In this document: positions 1 to 11,224 of the stretch, in pieces
Layout of the letters: the number at the start of each line of letters is the position of its first letter
How positions within the stretch are numbered: position 1 is the first letter of the stretch
Assembly (NCBI RefSeq): GCF_003473485.1
Contig: NC_053044.1
Coordinates: forward strand, 23,061,591-23,125,590
Source of the DNA: Medicago truncatula
Lineage: Eukaryota; Streptophyta; Magnoliopsida; Fabales; Fabaceae
DNA length: 64,000 nucleotides
Direction of reading: 5' to 3'
Program-made: the position numbers and the translations under genes
Notes under the pieces: generated by a model
Told to the model about the DNA's origin: nothing
What the model saw: only the letters and a program-made list of their open reading frames with translations
Databases searched by the model: none

Positions 1-785
1 TTATTTTATAAAATGATAATTCATATATATATATATATATATAGTAATTTTCCCTAAAAAAAACTAGTAATTTAGAAATGTGATTAAACACATTTTCAAA
101 AAGAAGTCTATAATTAAAACAAGGGTTAAATATATTTTTGGTCCCTATAAATATACCAACTTTTCGTTTTAGTCCCTCTAAAATTTTCCTTCAACTTTTA
201 GTCCCTATAAAATTTTCAATCACTACTTTTGGTCCCTCTTTTAAAGTTAATTTTAGTATTTTTGAATGAAATTGTGCAGAAATGTGTAGAATATTGTAAA
301 AATATTTCCCAAAAAAAATTAGAATTTTTTAACTAAACATAAATTTAATATGAATTTTTAACCATCAAAAATATAAAAACTCATATTAAATTCATGTTCT
401 TTTAAAAAATTCTAAATTTTTTTGGGAGAGATTCTTATAATATTATGAATTTTTCAGCAAAATTTTATTCAAAAATACGAATTCTACATATGATTTTATT
501 TTAAAGGAGGGACCAAAAGTGAAGATTGAAAATTTTTAAGGGACTAAAAGTGGAAGGAAAATTTTAGAAGGACTAAAACGAAAAGTTAATATATTTATAG
601 AAACCAAAATCATATTTAACCCTTAAAACAAAACTATTGGCCCACTAGAAGAATATTCAGGGGTGCTTGCTTTGTCTGTATAGGAAAATTACTACATTCA
701 AGGGTAAATGCCTACCGGTCTCAGGCCTACATGGCAACTTCAAGAGAATTGCTGTTCACACATTTGGTTTGTCTGAGAAACACAA
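1..785. repeat. Copy of a local repeat split by a MULE-type MITE, plus a short AT tract
   Basis: An (AT)n tract sits near 25-44. Sequence at about 60-122, and again after the inserted element at about 632-705, matches stretches near 10190-10370, 10680-10850 and 15085-15200. Shared landmarks are 'agtaatttagaaatg', 'gattaaac', 'agtctata' and 'gaaaattactacattca'. The other copies lie upstream of PMD genes, so this one may be a remnant of a further duplication unit. No gene is seen here. Confidence 0.55.
123..622. mobile_element. Foldback MITE, MULE-like (ggtccct family)
   Basis: A 500-bp element with long terminal inverted repeats beginning GGGTTAAATAT and carrying 'ttggtccctataaatat' on the left and its complement on the right. 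It is flanked by a perfect 9-bp duplication, TTAAAACAA, at 114-122 and 623-631. That duplication length is diagnostic of Mutator-like transposition. No coding capacity, so it is non-autonomous. Confidence 0.85.
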
Positions 786-1792
786 GTAAATTATTCAAAT
801 GCCCTTCGGCAGTTAACTGCCGAAATTTTAAAGAATCGGCTGCAGTTAACTGCTGAGGAAAACTTCGACAGTTAACTGCCGGGAATTTCAAACATGAAAT
901 TAAATAAGGAAATGCACATAAATTTTCCTTAATTAAATTTAATTCTTTAATCCTTGTAAGGAATTAAACATAATTATTTTTATGATTTCATTCATATGAT
1001 TTTGTTGCAATAAATGAAGAAATATGAGAGATGAATAAAATCTGCAATCGGTAGTTAATGGACCTAAAATGATGATTCAATAAAAAAATGCAACAACAAA
1101 AACGTTACAAATGATAAAATAATTATATTTGTAATTATTATTAATTAATTTCATTGATGTCTGTCATTATTCATAGGTTTGACTGACCTATTATTACTTT
1201 AAATTAATATTTCAATATTATTATTTTAATTAACATGAAAAATGCAACAACAAAAAATAAAAATGTTTGTCATCGGTAATAAATGGACCTAAAATGGTGA
1301 TTCAATAAAAAAAAAAATACAACAACAAAAAATATTATAAATAATAGAATAATTATATTTTTAATTAATTTCATTGATGTTTGTCATTATTAATAGGTTT
1401 GACTAACCTATTATTACTTTATAATATTTTAGATATTATTCATCTCTCTTTCAAATAATTATATTTGTAATTATTCTATTAATAAAACCTCTTTTTTTTT
1501 TTTTTTTTCATAGAAATAAAACCTCTTTTCTATTACTAATAAGAAACGTGATCGAATACTGCAATTGTTTGAAACATACAAAATAATGATTGAAACATTC
1601 AAAATCAATAAATATTATTAATGACAATTTATGGTTTTTGTAAAAAAAAAAAAAAAAACAGGTTTGAAGTTTTCTCGGCAGTTAATTGCCGAAGTTTTCA
1701 GTTTTCCTCGATAGTTTACTGCCGAAGTTTTCCTCGGTAGTTAACTTCCATAATTCGGCAGTTAACTGCCGATGAGCATTTCGGTAAATTAC
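786..1792. mobile_element. Element with GTTAAC-centred palindrome arrays at both ends
   Basis: The ends are inverted copies: the left reads GTAAATTATTCAAATGCCC and the right reads GTAATTTACCGAAATGCTC on the opposite strand, each followed by the palindrome CGGCAGTTAACTGCCG. Further imperfect copies of the palindrome occur at about 838-890 and 1676-1770. The AT-rich middle has no coding capacity but contains a roughly 250-bp internal duplication (around 1050-1200 and 1260-1420). No clear target duplication was found, so class is uncertain. A non-autonomous MULE is the best guess. Confidence 0.55.
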
Positions 1793-2218
1793 TAATATGA
1801 CACAGCCAAAGCATATGTGTCAACAACAATTCTCCAACTTCAAACCATCTATATAAGGAGTTGTCTACGGTAAACAATGGTACACTCTCTTAAAAAAACC
1901 TCAAAGCTCCTTAAGCTCTCACAGACTTGAGCAATGAAGTGACTTTTCAGGTACACCGTCCCTGATCCCATGAAGGACCATTGCATTTCGTCGCGGAACA
2001 CCTACTTTGTCCATCATCTACGATCGTATATAGGTCATTGGCATCACATGTGGGAAACACTTTCTCAATCTTTTCTTTTCATGTCGCAGAGACATGCAAT
2101 TGACTCGAAGAATTTTGCATAACATTAATCGTTTATCTTAACTAATAGATAATGTGAATGTCTATTTGTAGAGTTTCAAATATGGGAGGAATTCCCCCAT
2201 TGTAAATGTTCTTCACTA
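1793..2218 (+). other. Intergenic; possible small transcribed unit with 50-codon ORF
   Basis: A TATA-like 'tatataagg' lies at about 1849-1857. An ATG-initiated 50-codon frame, 1970-2122, runs open through otherwise stop-rich sequence, and the same frame is open upstream to about 1950. The product (rich in His, Trp and Ser) is not recognised. It could be a gene fragment or chance. Confidence 0.2.
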
Positions 2219-2366
2219 CTCCATCCGTTCTCAATTATAAGTAAATTTTAATTTTTTAAATTCATTCAATTAATGATGTATCTGACCTATATTATGGACC
2301 ACATACACGATTAATTGAATGAATCTGAAAAATCAAAATTTGTTTATAATTGACCATCGAAGGGAG
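2219..2366. mobile_element. Stowaway-like MITE
   Basis: Inverted ends CTCCATCCGTTCTCAATTATA and its near-complement, ending ...CGAAGGGAG, flanked by TA dinucleotides at 2217-2218 and 2367-2368. The interior is nearly palindromic. This matches the Tc1/mariner-derived Stowaway type. Confidence 0.75.
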
Positions 2367-2568
2367 TATCTCATGAGAACACCAATTTCATAGAAGTTGT
2401 GCATGTGAGAGTTTCAAATGATATGTGAATGTGCTTATTTAAATATCATTTTCATTATTGAGGTTTTAGTTTATTTATACGCATTTTGATGTTTCAAATT
2501 ATTCTCTACATTTTTTTTTAGAGGGAATTATCCTCTAAATTTATTTATACATTTTGATATTTCAAGTT

Positions 2569-2885
2569 GGCTAAAATATGGTTTTGGTCCCTACAAATAT
2601 GCCTCGTTTTAATTTTAGTCCCTGTAAAAAAAAAATTGTTGTTTTTGGTCCCTGTAAATATGCCTCATTTTGGTTTTGGTCCCTGGCTGCACTTTTGTGA
2701 TGATTTGCACACGTGACACATGATGAGTGAACCCATTTATTAGAGAAATAGTCCCTGCAAAATCTTTTGATTTTGAAAAAGGTCCCTGCAAAATATTTTG
2801 CAGGGACCAAAAACAACAATTTTTTTTTACAGGGACTAAAACCAAAATGAGGCATATTTGCAGGGACCAAAACCATATTTTAGCC
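2569..2885. mobile_element. Foldback MITE, MULE-like (ggtccct family)
   Basis: Terminal inverted repeats of more than 80 bp begin GGCTAAAATATGGTTTTGG, with an exact 9-bp target duplication TTTCAAGTT at 2560-2568 and 2886-2894. Same general family as the element at 123-622. Open frames inside on the minus strand are by-products of the inverted repeat. Confidence 0.88.
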
Positions 2886-2894
2886 TTTCAAGTT

Positions 2895-3480
2895 CAACAT
2901 TAGAAAGAACAATAATGATATATTTAGGATTTAGATTTTAGATGAGAGAGTTTTGGATGTTAATAGAAATAATAGGATCGAATAGATTGAGATTAGTTTC
3001 ATAGCAGAAGTATGAGTGATAGGAAGAAACATACTGAAAACCCTTAGAATGAATATTGAATTGTATTGAAAAAGATTGATAGTAATGAGTACATAGATGG
3101 TCTTTTATAGACCTCAATTACACTTAACCACATTTGTAACTAACTATTTTTCTAACTAACATTTAACTAACTCTAACTACCTTTACTAACTATAGTTATC
3201 CCATCACTAACTATAGTTATCTTAACGGATGTCTACATCTATATTTTAATATCTTCATTTTTTTTTTTTTTGATATGTATCCGATAGTATATGTAAAGTA
3301 TCATTTTCTTTTTTACTAAATCAATGAAGTATCTTATAAGTATTTGATGATTTTTTTTAAATTAAAAAAAGATAAATATAGGCTAGTATGGAGTAGGATA
3401 CATTTTCATTTTGATAGTAACATGGCTTCACAGTGATTAGTGAATGTGATAGAGGCTGGGTTTTGACTTTGTGGTTCAAA
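2895..3480 (-). repeat. Possible antisense LTR remnant and promoter region of the CCCH gene
   Basis: About 2940-3240 resembles the end of a copia-type LTR on the minus strand: 'gtcttttatagacc' followed by a run of 'aactaacta' motifs. No matching second LTR was found. About 3250-3480 is AT-rich and precedes the CCCH transcript. No coding sequence is seen. Confidence 0.3.
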
Positions 3481-3860
3481 CTTTGATCATTTTCTCATTA
3501 AGGTCTTCCAAATTTCTGTCTCTATAGTTCCAAATATCACTGTTTCTTTCTCTCTTTCTTTTCAGTGTTAATCAACATTGCCTCCAATCGCATGTCTTTG
3601 TAGCTATGATTCTTGATCTGCTTGATCATTGATCAACAATTGCATTTAGGTCTTCCACATATCATGTCTTCATAGTTTCTTTCATTGCTAGTCATTGATT
3701 CTTTGATCAACATTCATTGCATCTAATTGCATGTCACTAATGGATTCAGTTACAAATTTTCTCTGATTCTTGATCTCATTGATCAATAATAATCAAATCA
3801 AAAAACACTCAACATTTCACTGAGTTTTATCCAAATCTTTTTCATCCTTTATCAATAGTC

Positions 3861-5618
3861 ATGACTTTTCCAATGAACAAGAGGCGAAGAATTTCTGAAA
3901 AAAATTATTCCAATGCATTCATATGCCCTCCTCCATCAAACAAAGAAACAGGAAGCATTTTCTTCAAGACTCGTATTTGTCATAAGTTCAAGTTTGGTAA
4001 TTGTCCGAAAGGTGAACATTGTACCTATGCTCACGGGGTTGGTGAGATTAGGCAGCCACCGGCGAATTGGAAGGATCTAGCTGGTCCTCGCAATGAGGAA
4101 TGGATGCAGTTTCTGGATGATGATGAGAAAATCATTCACAAGATGGGGCTATGCAAGAAATACTACAATGGTGAGGAATGTCCTTATGGTGATACATGTA
4201 TTTTTCTTCATAGGCTTAGGGAAGATTCTTGGAAATCAAGAGAGGCCTGTGCATTAAGCATTGGAAGTATCGGAGATGGTTCTAATAATTTGGAAGGAAA
4301 TAGGTCTGTGAACAAGCCAGCAAGGGGCACTTACTGGAAGATTAAGCTGTGTCCCATTGGGGATGACTGTCACTACGCTTATGGAGAAGCAGGTACCGGT
4401 CTTGGTTTTTTATCATATAATTCTACTGTTCTGTTTTGGTTTGATCAATTATATAAAATCTGTTTTTCAATTTTCTTGATGATTCGTAGAAGTTCATTTT
4501 CTGTGATATGATGTACAAATTACAGTGTTTGATTGTGTGTGGTTTTTGCTGTTGCATGTGATATTTTCATGTTTGGTTTGTGACGTAAACTTGCTTGCCC
4601 TCCTAAGGTAGTTGATCATATTCTGAATGAGCATTTGGTATTTAGTTCATTCATCAGATGTTGTTTCAGTTTAAAAGCAATGAACAACTTGTCTGTATGA
4701 TTACTCATTACTTTATCTGAATGTTGTTAAATTGTCGCCATAACGGCACCAAGGCATGGAGGATTTTGTGCCAGCCGCCATAGACTACGCTATTGTATCC
4801 GGCATGTTTCTGCCATATGCCAGGATTCATCTTGTATGCCATATTTTTGGCTAGGTGCCGTAAACTGCCTTTCACTTATGATAATGCTGCTCTATCTGAG
4901 GTTTACATAGTGTTTCGGAAAATTTCAGTTTGTTCAAATTCGGCTGTGTAACAATTGTATAGCCGCTGTTTCACAGCATTTTGTACTAGATAGTAGATAG
5001 GGTATTATGGAACAAGGGCGATTTGTTCAGTTTTTGCTATTTAACAAGAACGGTTTGAATAATCAACTGTTCTATTATTATATTCATTTTATTCACCCTG
5101 TTTCTCCTCTTGGTTTTTGCTGAAGAGTTGTAACTTTGATGTCTGACTCATCAATAATTTGGAGGTGCATTTCTCATCGTAAGGTTTTAAATTGTGGTCA
5201 TGTCTCAATCCGTAATGTTTCAGTTACACATAGTTAATGCAACTGCAGTTGTGATGGCAGAGACATCAAAATTCTTAATCATAACTTGCTCGTTTTGTAA
5301 ATATCTAGCTCATTTTCATGTGATAACTTGTATATGCATATTTTAAAAAAATAAATTACAAGATGATCAAAACTGTTTGGTTTCCTTGTATCTTCTTCTG
5401 ACCCTTTTGTATTTTTACCAGATGTCTTACCAGTTTCGGCCAATGATGCAACTACCAGCATCCCAGCAAGTCTAGGTATTGCAAAGGAAGTGGAGCAAGC
5501 TAAGAAGAAGCCTTTACTTTGGTGGAAATTAAACACGAAGATCAATACTATATATGCTGATTGGATTGATGATTCATCTCTTGTTTTTCCCAACTTGCCA
5601 AGTGCAGAGGAGATCTAA
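3861..5618 (+). CDS. CCCH zinc-finger protein, two exons, third finger degenerate
   Basis: Exon 1 is 3861-4392 and exon 2 is 5422-5618. The intron starts gtaccg and ends ttttaccag, and joining the exons keeps one frame of 242 aa. Finger 1 (residues about 40-58) is C-X7-C-X5-C-X3-H and finger 2 (about 95-114) is C-X8-C-X5-C-X3-H. The third finger, near residues 162-175, is reduced to KLCPIGDDCHYAY: the family normally has a full spacer between two Cys, so a short internal deletion has merged them and the final His is Tyr. The C-terminus has the KI..IYADWIDD block that I recall from Arabidopsis C3H12/C3H39-type proteins. Such proteins bind RNA or DNA in the nucleus. The frame that continues past 4392 to 4511 is intron read-through. 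The gene may be weakly functional or a young pseudogene. Confidence 0.72.
4393..5421 (+). other. Intron of the CCCH gene
   Basis: A 1029-bp intron with canonical GT and AG ends. It includes at about 4725-4875 a GC-richer segment with repeated 'gccata'/'gccgcca' motifs that looks like a small transposon remnant. No additional exon was recognised. Confidence 0.6.
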
Positions 5619-6714
5619 GTTGAATTTTGTGCTCTTGGAAACTCACTTCATCTGGATAAGGATTTTTTACTGTTAATTGTTACAGGTCAGAGACGTGCAC
5701 ATTTGTCATTTTGTAAGCGGTGTTTTGATGGATTTCAGAAACTTTTTGTGGGATTCTGGACTGGGTAGGGTTAGCAGCATTGTGCCAAAGTTCAAGTTTT
5801 AACAGTCAGTCATATATGAAATTTTTTGCTTGTTTTATACATTTGGTTGTTTCCCCTCTCATGCATTCATTGTGAATTACATTTTGCATTCGAACTCATG
5901 ACAGTGATAGTCATAGCTATAATATTGTTTTATTAAGTGATATGCATATGCTTGTGTTATTTATCTTTAGAGCACCGTTATCGGTGGTGTCTTTTGGCAC
6001 ATACAGTTCACGTGTTTTTAACTTGCATCAGTACTTCTCGATCGGTCTGTTATGGTGATCAGCTGTTTGTCGAGTTTATCTGCATTTGAAAACTTTACTA
6101 TATTGTGATCATTGTACTGTCTTTTGCCTTATCTAAATTACGAACTATTTCAATTTATGATACGTCAAAATCTGTTTGTTGTTTTGTACAACTTCTTGTC
6201 TGCTATAATCTTATTGTTTCTGTGGTTGTCATCAAGAGTTTTGGAATTGATTGAATAAAAAATTGATACACTGATCATAAGGTAACTAATGCATAAACAA
6301 CTCCTAACTACACTAAACTGATCATAGAAAATTGTGTACTCTAAGATGCTGGATAGGATTAGCAGCATCTTAGAGTACACGTTTGTATGACACTTAAACT
6401 AATTGTTGTATATATGATTCTTATTGAAATTGAAATGATATTTCTATACTCGGAATTGAATATTGGACTACTTGCCAAAATATTATTTTATTCAATAACC
6501 ATATTTTTAAAGTGGAAACATGGACAGCCAAGTGGGTCCTGTTTATGTGTTTATGAGATGAGACAGCAGAAAAAGGGTAATTTGGGGGTTTCACCATTCT
6601 CCCTTGGTGCCATTACTTGTAAAGTTTCAACTTTCAAACCCATCTTAGTTTCTCATTAAAAATTTGATCTTTATGAAGGATAGTTTCAAACCCATCACAG
6701 TTTGAAGAATACAC
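5619..6714. other. 3' flank of CCCH gene and 5' flank of PMD gene 1, with a perfect hairpin
   Basis: No coding sequence is supported. At 6334-6351 and 6363-6380 there is a perfect 18-bp inverted repeat (gtgtactctaagatgctg and its complement) around an 11-nt loop. The last about 100 bases, 'aaagtttcaactttcaaacccat', match the region just before PMD gene 2 (about 11170-11195), so the promoter or leader was duplicated with the gene. Confidence 0.5.
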
Positions 6715-8841
6715 ATGATGAAGCAAAAATCAATGGAAGATACTATGATGGAGGTGAGGGAAGATTTCATGCTTTCACCAGCTGGTGATAGTCACCCACA
6801 ACTCAGAACAGCTCATTTTCTCAAACCCATTTCAAACTCCATTGAAGAACAACCACCTTTTAAGTTTAACCCTTCTTCTTTTCTCAACCCAAATGATAAT
6901 CCTTTGAAAATCAACTTCAGAGGATGGCACATCACACAAACGAAATGGGTTTCTTGGGTTCATAAACTTAAACAAAACTATGAATCTGTGTGGAAGAAAG
7001 TTGGAATCTTTGATGCTATTATGGCCACTAAGTGCTACTTAAATAAAAATCAAAACTTGCTAGTTGGGGTAGTTGAGAAATGGTGTCCTAATACAAATAC
7101 CTTTGTGTTTTCCTTTGGTGAAGCAACAATCACTTTGGAGGATATCATGGTTCTAGGGGGTTATCCTGTTCTTGGTGATCCTGTTTTCACTTCACTTCAT
7201 GACCAAGAAATGAAAGAGATTGAAGAAAAGCTCATCATTGCAAGACAACAACTTACTAATGCGAAACATGGAGGTGTGGCTAGCACATCATACTGGATGG
7301 ATATTTTCATTGATAAAGGTAGTGAAATTGAACATGAAGCATTTCTTGCTACTTGGTTGTCACTTTTTGTTTTTCCTCATAAAAACTATTTGGTGAAAAG
7401 TTCTTTGTTTCCTATTGCTGTATATCTTGCTAGAGGAAATCGTATTGCTTTAGCACCTGCTGTTTTAGCTAGTCTATATAAGGATTTAACTTTGTTTAAG
7501 AAAACAATCACTGATTTGTCAAAATGTCATGTTGGTGGTGATAGATTTCCCTTGGAGATTACTCTTAAATCACCCTTTTATTTGGTTCAAATTTGGGTGT
7601 GGGAGAGGTTCAAAAATTTGCAACCACAGCCACAAACCATGTTGACCAACCATGGGGATCCTTTATTGTTTAGATGGCATAAGGTTCAGGCCTTGAAAAT
7701 TGACAATGTTAGGTTGGCATTAGACTCGGCTATGGATGATTTTCTTTGGCGTCCATATGCTAGATATGCTCATAATTATGGAATGTTTTATCCAAATGAT
7801 GGAATTTGGGTGTTGTTTGAGAAAGATTCAGATAAAGAAATACTTTCATTTGTTACATGTTTGAGAGTTTCTGAGCTCATTGGATTTGAGTCTATAGAGC
7901 AATATCTCCCACATAGAGTCTCTTTGCAATTCGGAATGGATCAAGATGTTCCAAGTTATGTGCCGAGGTTAAATGATACTAAAGACATTGCTTGGCAAAA
8001 CTATTGCAGACCCGTCCATGATAAACGTTTGTATTTTCCACCGAGGCTTTTCGAGGCTGATGTTACCGTACGTTATGCAAAGTGGTGGAAGCACTCGGTA
8101 TTGGGTTGCAATGATTTTGTTAAGAAAGTTGTGCGTCGAAAGAGAAGTGCAAGTTCAAGAAAACAAAGACATTGTGTAGGAAAAGCTAACAGAAGTGGTA
8201 ATGATGTTGGTTTTCCACTTGGATTTCCTTTCAATGCTGTTGAAAAAACTAGGAAGGTTGATGATTTTTATGCTGATGTTCCTTGTGTAGATTTTGTTGC
8301 TGATGTTGAAGTTTGTAAACCTGTGTTGAAAGAGTGTAAACGTGGTCGTAAAGTCAATGAATCTAATCATTTATTGAACGAATGTTGTTCAACCCCTTCG
8401 GCAGATTATGAAAAGATAATACCAGTGAAAGGGCCAGTTTCAAAAGAAAACATTGAAGTTTCAATAGGGGTTTTGGAAGATGGGTTTAAAGATGCAAATG
8501 AGAGCAAAAAAGAAAGGATTTGTAGTGACCGAGTGTGCTTATCTGAGACTCAAGGTGAAAGCAGAAGCAATGGTATCAGAAACAAAGTCTCTTTGCCTAA
8601 TTCTGAACTTGGTGATTTTATATCATCAAATGTGGATCGTCAAATAGCTGGATGTGGGGATGAAGATGAAATCAAGAATCCATTTTGTGATGGAAATGAT
8701 GTCCATGACATCAGTGGGGAAGGTGTTGATCCTTTTAGAGTATACATAGAATTTGATCTTGAAAACAGGATTGAGAAGTTTGATAAAGTGTTGTCTAAGC
8801 TTAAAGAAGCAAGATTTGGCCAAAAGGTTGAAATTGTTTGA
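6715..8841 (+). CDS. Plant mobile domain (PMD) protein, tandem copy 1
   Basis: An intact 708-aa single-exon gene. Residues about 70-460 form a plant mobile domain like those of MAIN/MAIL proteins and several Ty3/gypsy and Mutator elements. Recognisable blocks are WVSWV (about 79), VWKKVGIFDAI (about 92), FGEATITLEDIMVLGGYP (about 134), FLATWLSLFVFP (about 211), LFRWHKV (about 318) and DDFLWRPYARY (about 341). A basic patch, RRKRSASSRKQRH at about 473, could be a nuclear signal. The tail to residue 708 is acidic and low in conservation, ending in a short possible coiled coil. Family members act in nuclear silencing or are transposon-captured; the role of this one is unknown. Databases often label such proteins 'aminotransferase-like' or 'phosphatase 7 long form homolog', but no catalytic site is visible. 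Start: first ATG in frame; the block MEVREDFML aligns with copy 2. Confidence 0.88.
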   Translation: MMKQKSMEDTMMEVREDFMLSPAGDSHPQLRTAHFLKPISNSIEEQPPFKFNPSSFLNPNDNPLKINFRGWHITQTKWVSWVHKLKQNYESVWKKVGIFDAIMATKCYLNKNQNLLVGVVEKWCPNTNTFVFSFGEATITLEDIMVLGGYPVLGDPVFTSLHDQEMKEIEEKLIIARQQLTNAKHGGVASTSYWMDIFIDKGSEIEHEAFLATWLSLFVFPHKNYLVKSSLFPIAVYLARGNRIALAPAVLASLYKDLTLFKKTITDLSKCHVGGDRFPLEITLKSPFYLVQIWVWERFKNLQPQPQTMLTNHGDPLLFRWHKVQALKIDNVRLALDSAMDDFLWRPYARYAHNYGMFYPNDGIWVLFEKDSDKEILSFVTCLRVSELIGFESIEQYLPHRVSLQFGMDQDVPSYVPRLNDTKDIAWQNYCRPVHDKRLYFPPRLFEADVTVRYAKWWKHSVLGCNDFVKKVVRRKRSASSRKQRHCVGKANRSGNDVGFPLGFPFNAVEKTRKVDDFYADVPCVDFVADVEVCKPVLKECKRGRKVNESNHLLNECCSTPSADYEKIIPVKGPVSKENIEVSIGVLEDGFKDANESKKERICSDRVCLSETQGESRSNGIRNKVSLPNSELGDFISSNVDRQIAGCGDEDEIKNPFCDGNDVHDISGEGVDPFRVYIEFDLENRIEKFDKVLSKLKEARFGQKVEIV

Positions 8842-11224
8842 TCCAACAATGCTTTTTTGCTGGTACAGAACCAACTTCATATTTCTAATTTTGATTGCTA
8901 GTAGTCCCTTTTCCCTTATCCTTCATGCGATGGTTGCTTTCATTTGAAGTAATTGATAGTAGGTGATTTGTATAAAGGTACTGAACTTGTGGCTATTTTG
9001 TAGATCATGGAATATCAGAATGAATGAAGCTACTTATTTTGTTATGTTTATCACTTTATTTGTCATTGATAAAATATTTCATAATTAGCAAATTATGGAT
9101 TGATATTAGGGAAGATCTTTGCATCAGAAAGTGTTCCAATGTAGTATTAATGGACTAGGAGAATTTAAGCACTTCTTATTGATTGTTGAATAACTTCTAC
9201 TTCATTTACCTGATGTAAATGAAACATAATATCTTTAGAGAGAGGTAGTATAATATGAATGAAAATGATATAATTCACTAAATTATCACTCTTATAAATT
9301 AGGGAAGAACTTCTGTTGATTGTTGGTCACCCTTTAATTTTTATTTATTTTCTAAACATGCCAAAATGAGAGTAAATTATTAAAAACACCGATTTATACC
9401 CAGCACAAGATATTGCCATGACTAACACATATTTTTTTATATAATGAAGTGCGAAAATCTGGCGCGAAAACTTTGTTAGTGTGCTAAAGCATATATAATG
9501 AAGTGCAGGAAAAAATAATCATGAATCGAATATAATCTTAACAATTTTGGAATTAAAGCCAATATTTGTATACAAATCTTGAGTCTTCAAATTGTGGGAG
9601 GAAACAATTTCAGATAACCAACTTCAAGTAGTTGGTATCTGCCTCGATAACTTGCACCGGAAGCAACAACTACTAAGTAACTTCTGCAATGCAACCCTGC
9701 TAATTTTCCACGGATATTTCAGCAATAGTCAACACAAGTAAACCCAAATAATCCCTTAGACCAGCAGCACAAATTGGTATTACAAATCACATGATCAAAG
9801 GGATGAAGATTCATCTCAGAAGAAAAGTAAGCTTTAGAGCTCAATCAAGAGAAAAAATTATTAAGTTTCATATTGATTAATGGATAAAATATAGCAAGTG
9901 CCTAAGTGGTTTGCATAATTGTCCTATTTATAAAGACAATTGCACCAACTAATTGAGTAACTTATTCCTAACTAATTGCTAAGTTACTAATTGATACCAC
10001 ATCTGTTAGAAGTTAATTAAAGTATCTAATAATTGGGAAGCAGGGAAAATAAATCAGCACGAGTAGATGTTGGAAAGTGCCTAAGATTCATTTTTGACAA
10101 TTTTTTTTATTCATTTAACTAATTCATTAGTGTTTTAGATAAACAGTATAATTAAAAAAGTAATACATGAATGCAAATTATTTTTATAAGATAATTAATA
10201 TATAATTAGTAATTTTTTGTCAAAAAAAAAATAAAATTAGTAATTTAGAAATGAGATTAATCAAATTGTTTCAAATAAAGTGTATATTTAGGAAAAACTT
10301 AGTGGTCGGTCCATTAACATTCAAGGTCAAGGGTGCTTTTGTCTTGTTGAGAAAATTACTACATTTAGCAAAAATGAAAAATTTGAGTATTGTACACAGT
10401 TTCCTTACCTGCAACGTTACAATACATACAAACTCATCCATCCATCAGTTAATTAAAAATCAATGGTCACATCCAAAAACACCCAAACCGAGATAGGTGC
10501 AACCTAGATTTTAATACACTTTTTTTTTGAGCAAAGATTTTAATACACTTTTTTTTTTGAGCAAAGAAAATTATGTAGTATATTATATTTATAAACAATG
10601 TGTGTTAACTTCTTATTATTGTCACTCAAATAGAGTTTTTAGATAAACAATAAAATAATATGTCAACAAGAATTATTTTTATAAAAAGATAATCAATATA
10701 TATAAATCTAGTAATTTAGAAATGAGACTAAACATTTAATTTTCAGATAAAGTCTATATTTAGTATAAAAATTGTGTGGTGCCTTAACATACAAGGGTGT
10801 TTTGTCTTGTATGAGAAAATTACTACATTCAGCAAAATTCAACATTTACTTTTTTGTCTGTGCAATGCAACAACGTAAGACTACTCTTGTGAAAGTTGAA
10901 AAAGCAAAGATATTATGCCAATTCCAATGCCACATACAAATACAACGGTCATTAAGAAAAGTGAAATTGCAGTTAATATATGTCTGAAAGTATAAAATAT
11001 TCATTTAAATATGGTTGTGTAACATTAATGATATATGTGTCTGAAAGGGTAATTTGGGTTTTAAACAGAAACATACCCTTAATGTGAAAGAATGGTTTTT
11101 GTAAAATAAAGTTTACCGACAACATGCTACGATCAAAATTTTACTAACTAGCTACTACAGTGTCATTTTGTTTTCAACTTTCAAACCCATTTTGCTTTCT
11201 CATTCTCATTTTCCATAGAATCTG
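8842..11224. other. Intergenic between PMD copies 1 and 2: duplicated flanks and LTR remnant
   Basis: About 9470-9600 resembles about 18590-18680 downstream of PMD copy 3 (shared 'aattttggaattaaagcc'-type sequence), marking a duplicated 3' flank. About 9780-10060 looks like a decayed antisense LTR. Two copies of the upstream repeat lie at about 10190-10370 and 10680-10850. A 35-bp tandem duplication ('ttttaatacactttttttttgag') is at about 10511-10566. The block 'ttaatatatgtctgaaag' at about 10974 recurs at 15960. No coding sequence is supported. Confidence 0.5.

Noticed and set aside
786..1792. CRISPR-like repeated palindromes
   Set aside because: Spacing is irregular, copies are in inverted halves and the host is a plant; they are transposon subterminal repeats.
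2571..2876. 101-codon minus-strand frame
   Set aside because: Falls within a non-coding foldback MITE and is produced by its inverted repeats.
4393..4511. C-terminal 40 residues of the unspliced CCCH frame
   Set aside because: Intron read-through: a GT donor at 4393 and an AG at 5421 restore the family C-terminus in frame.
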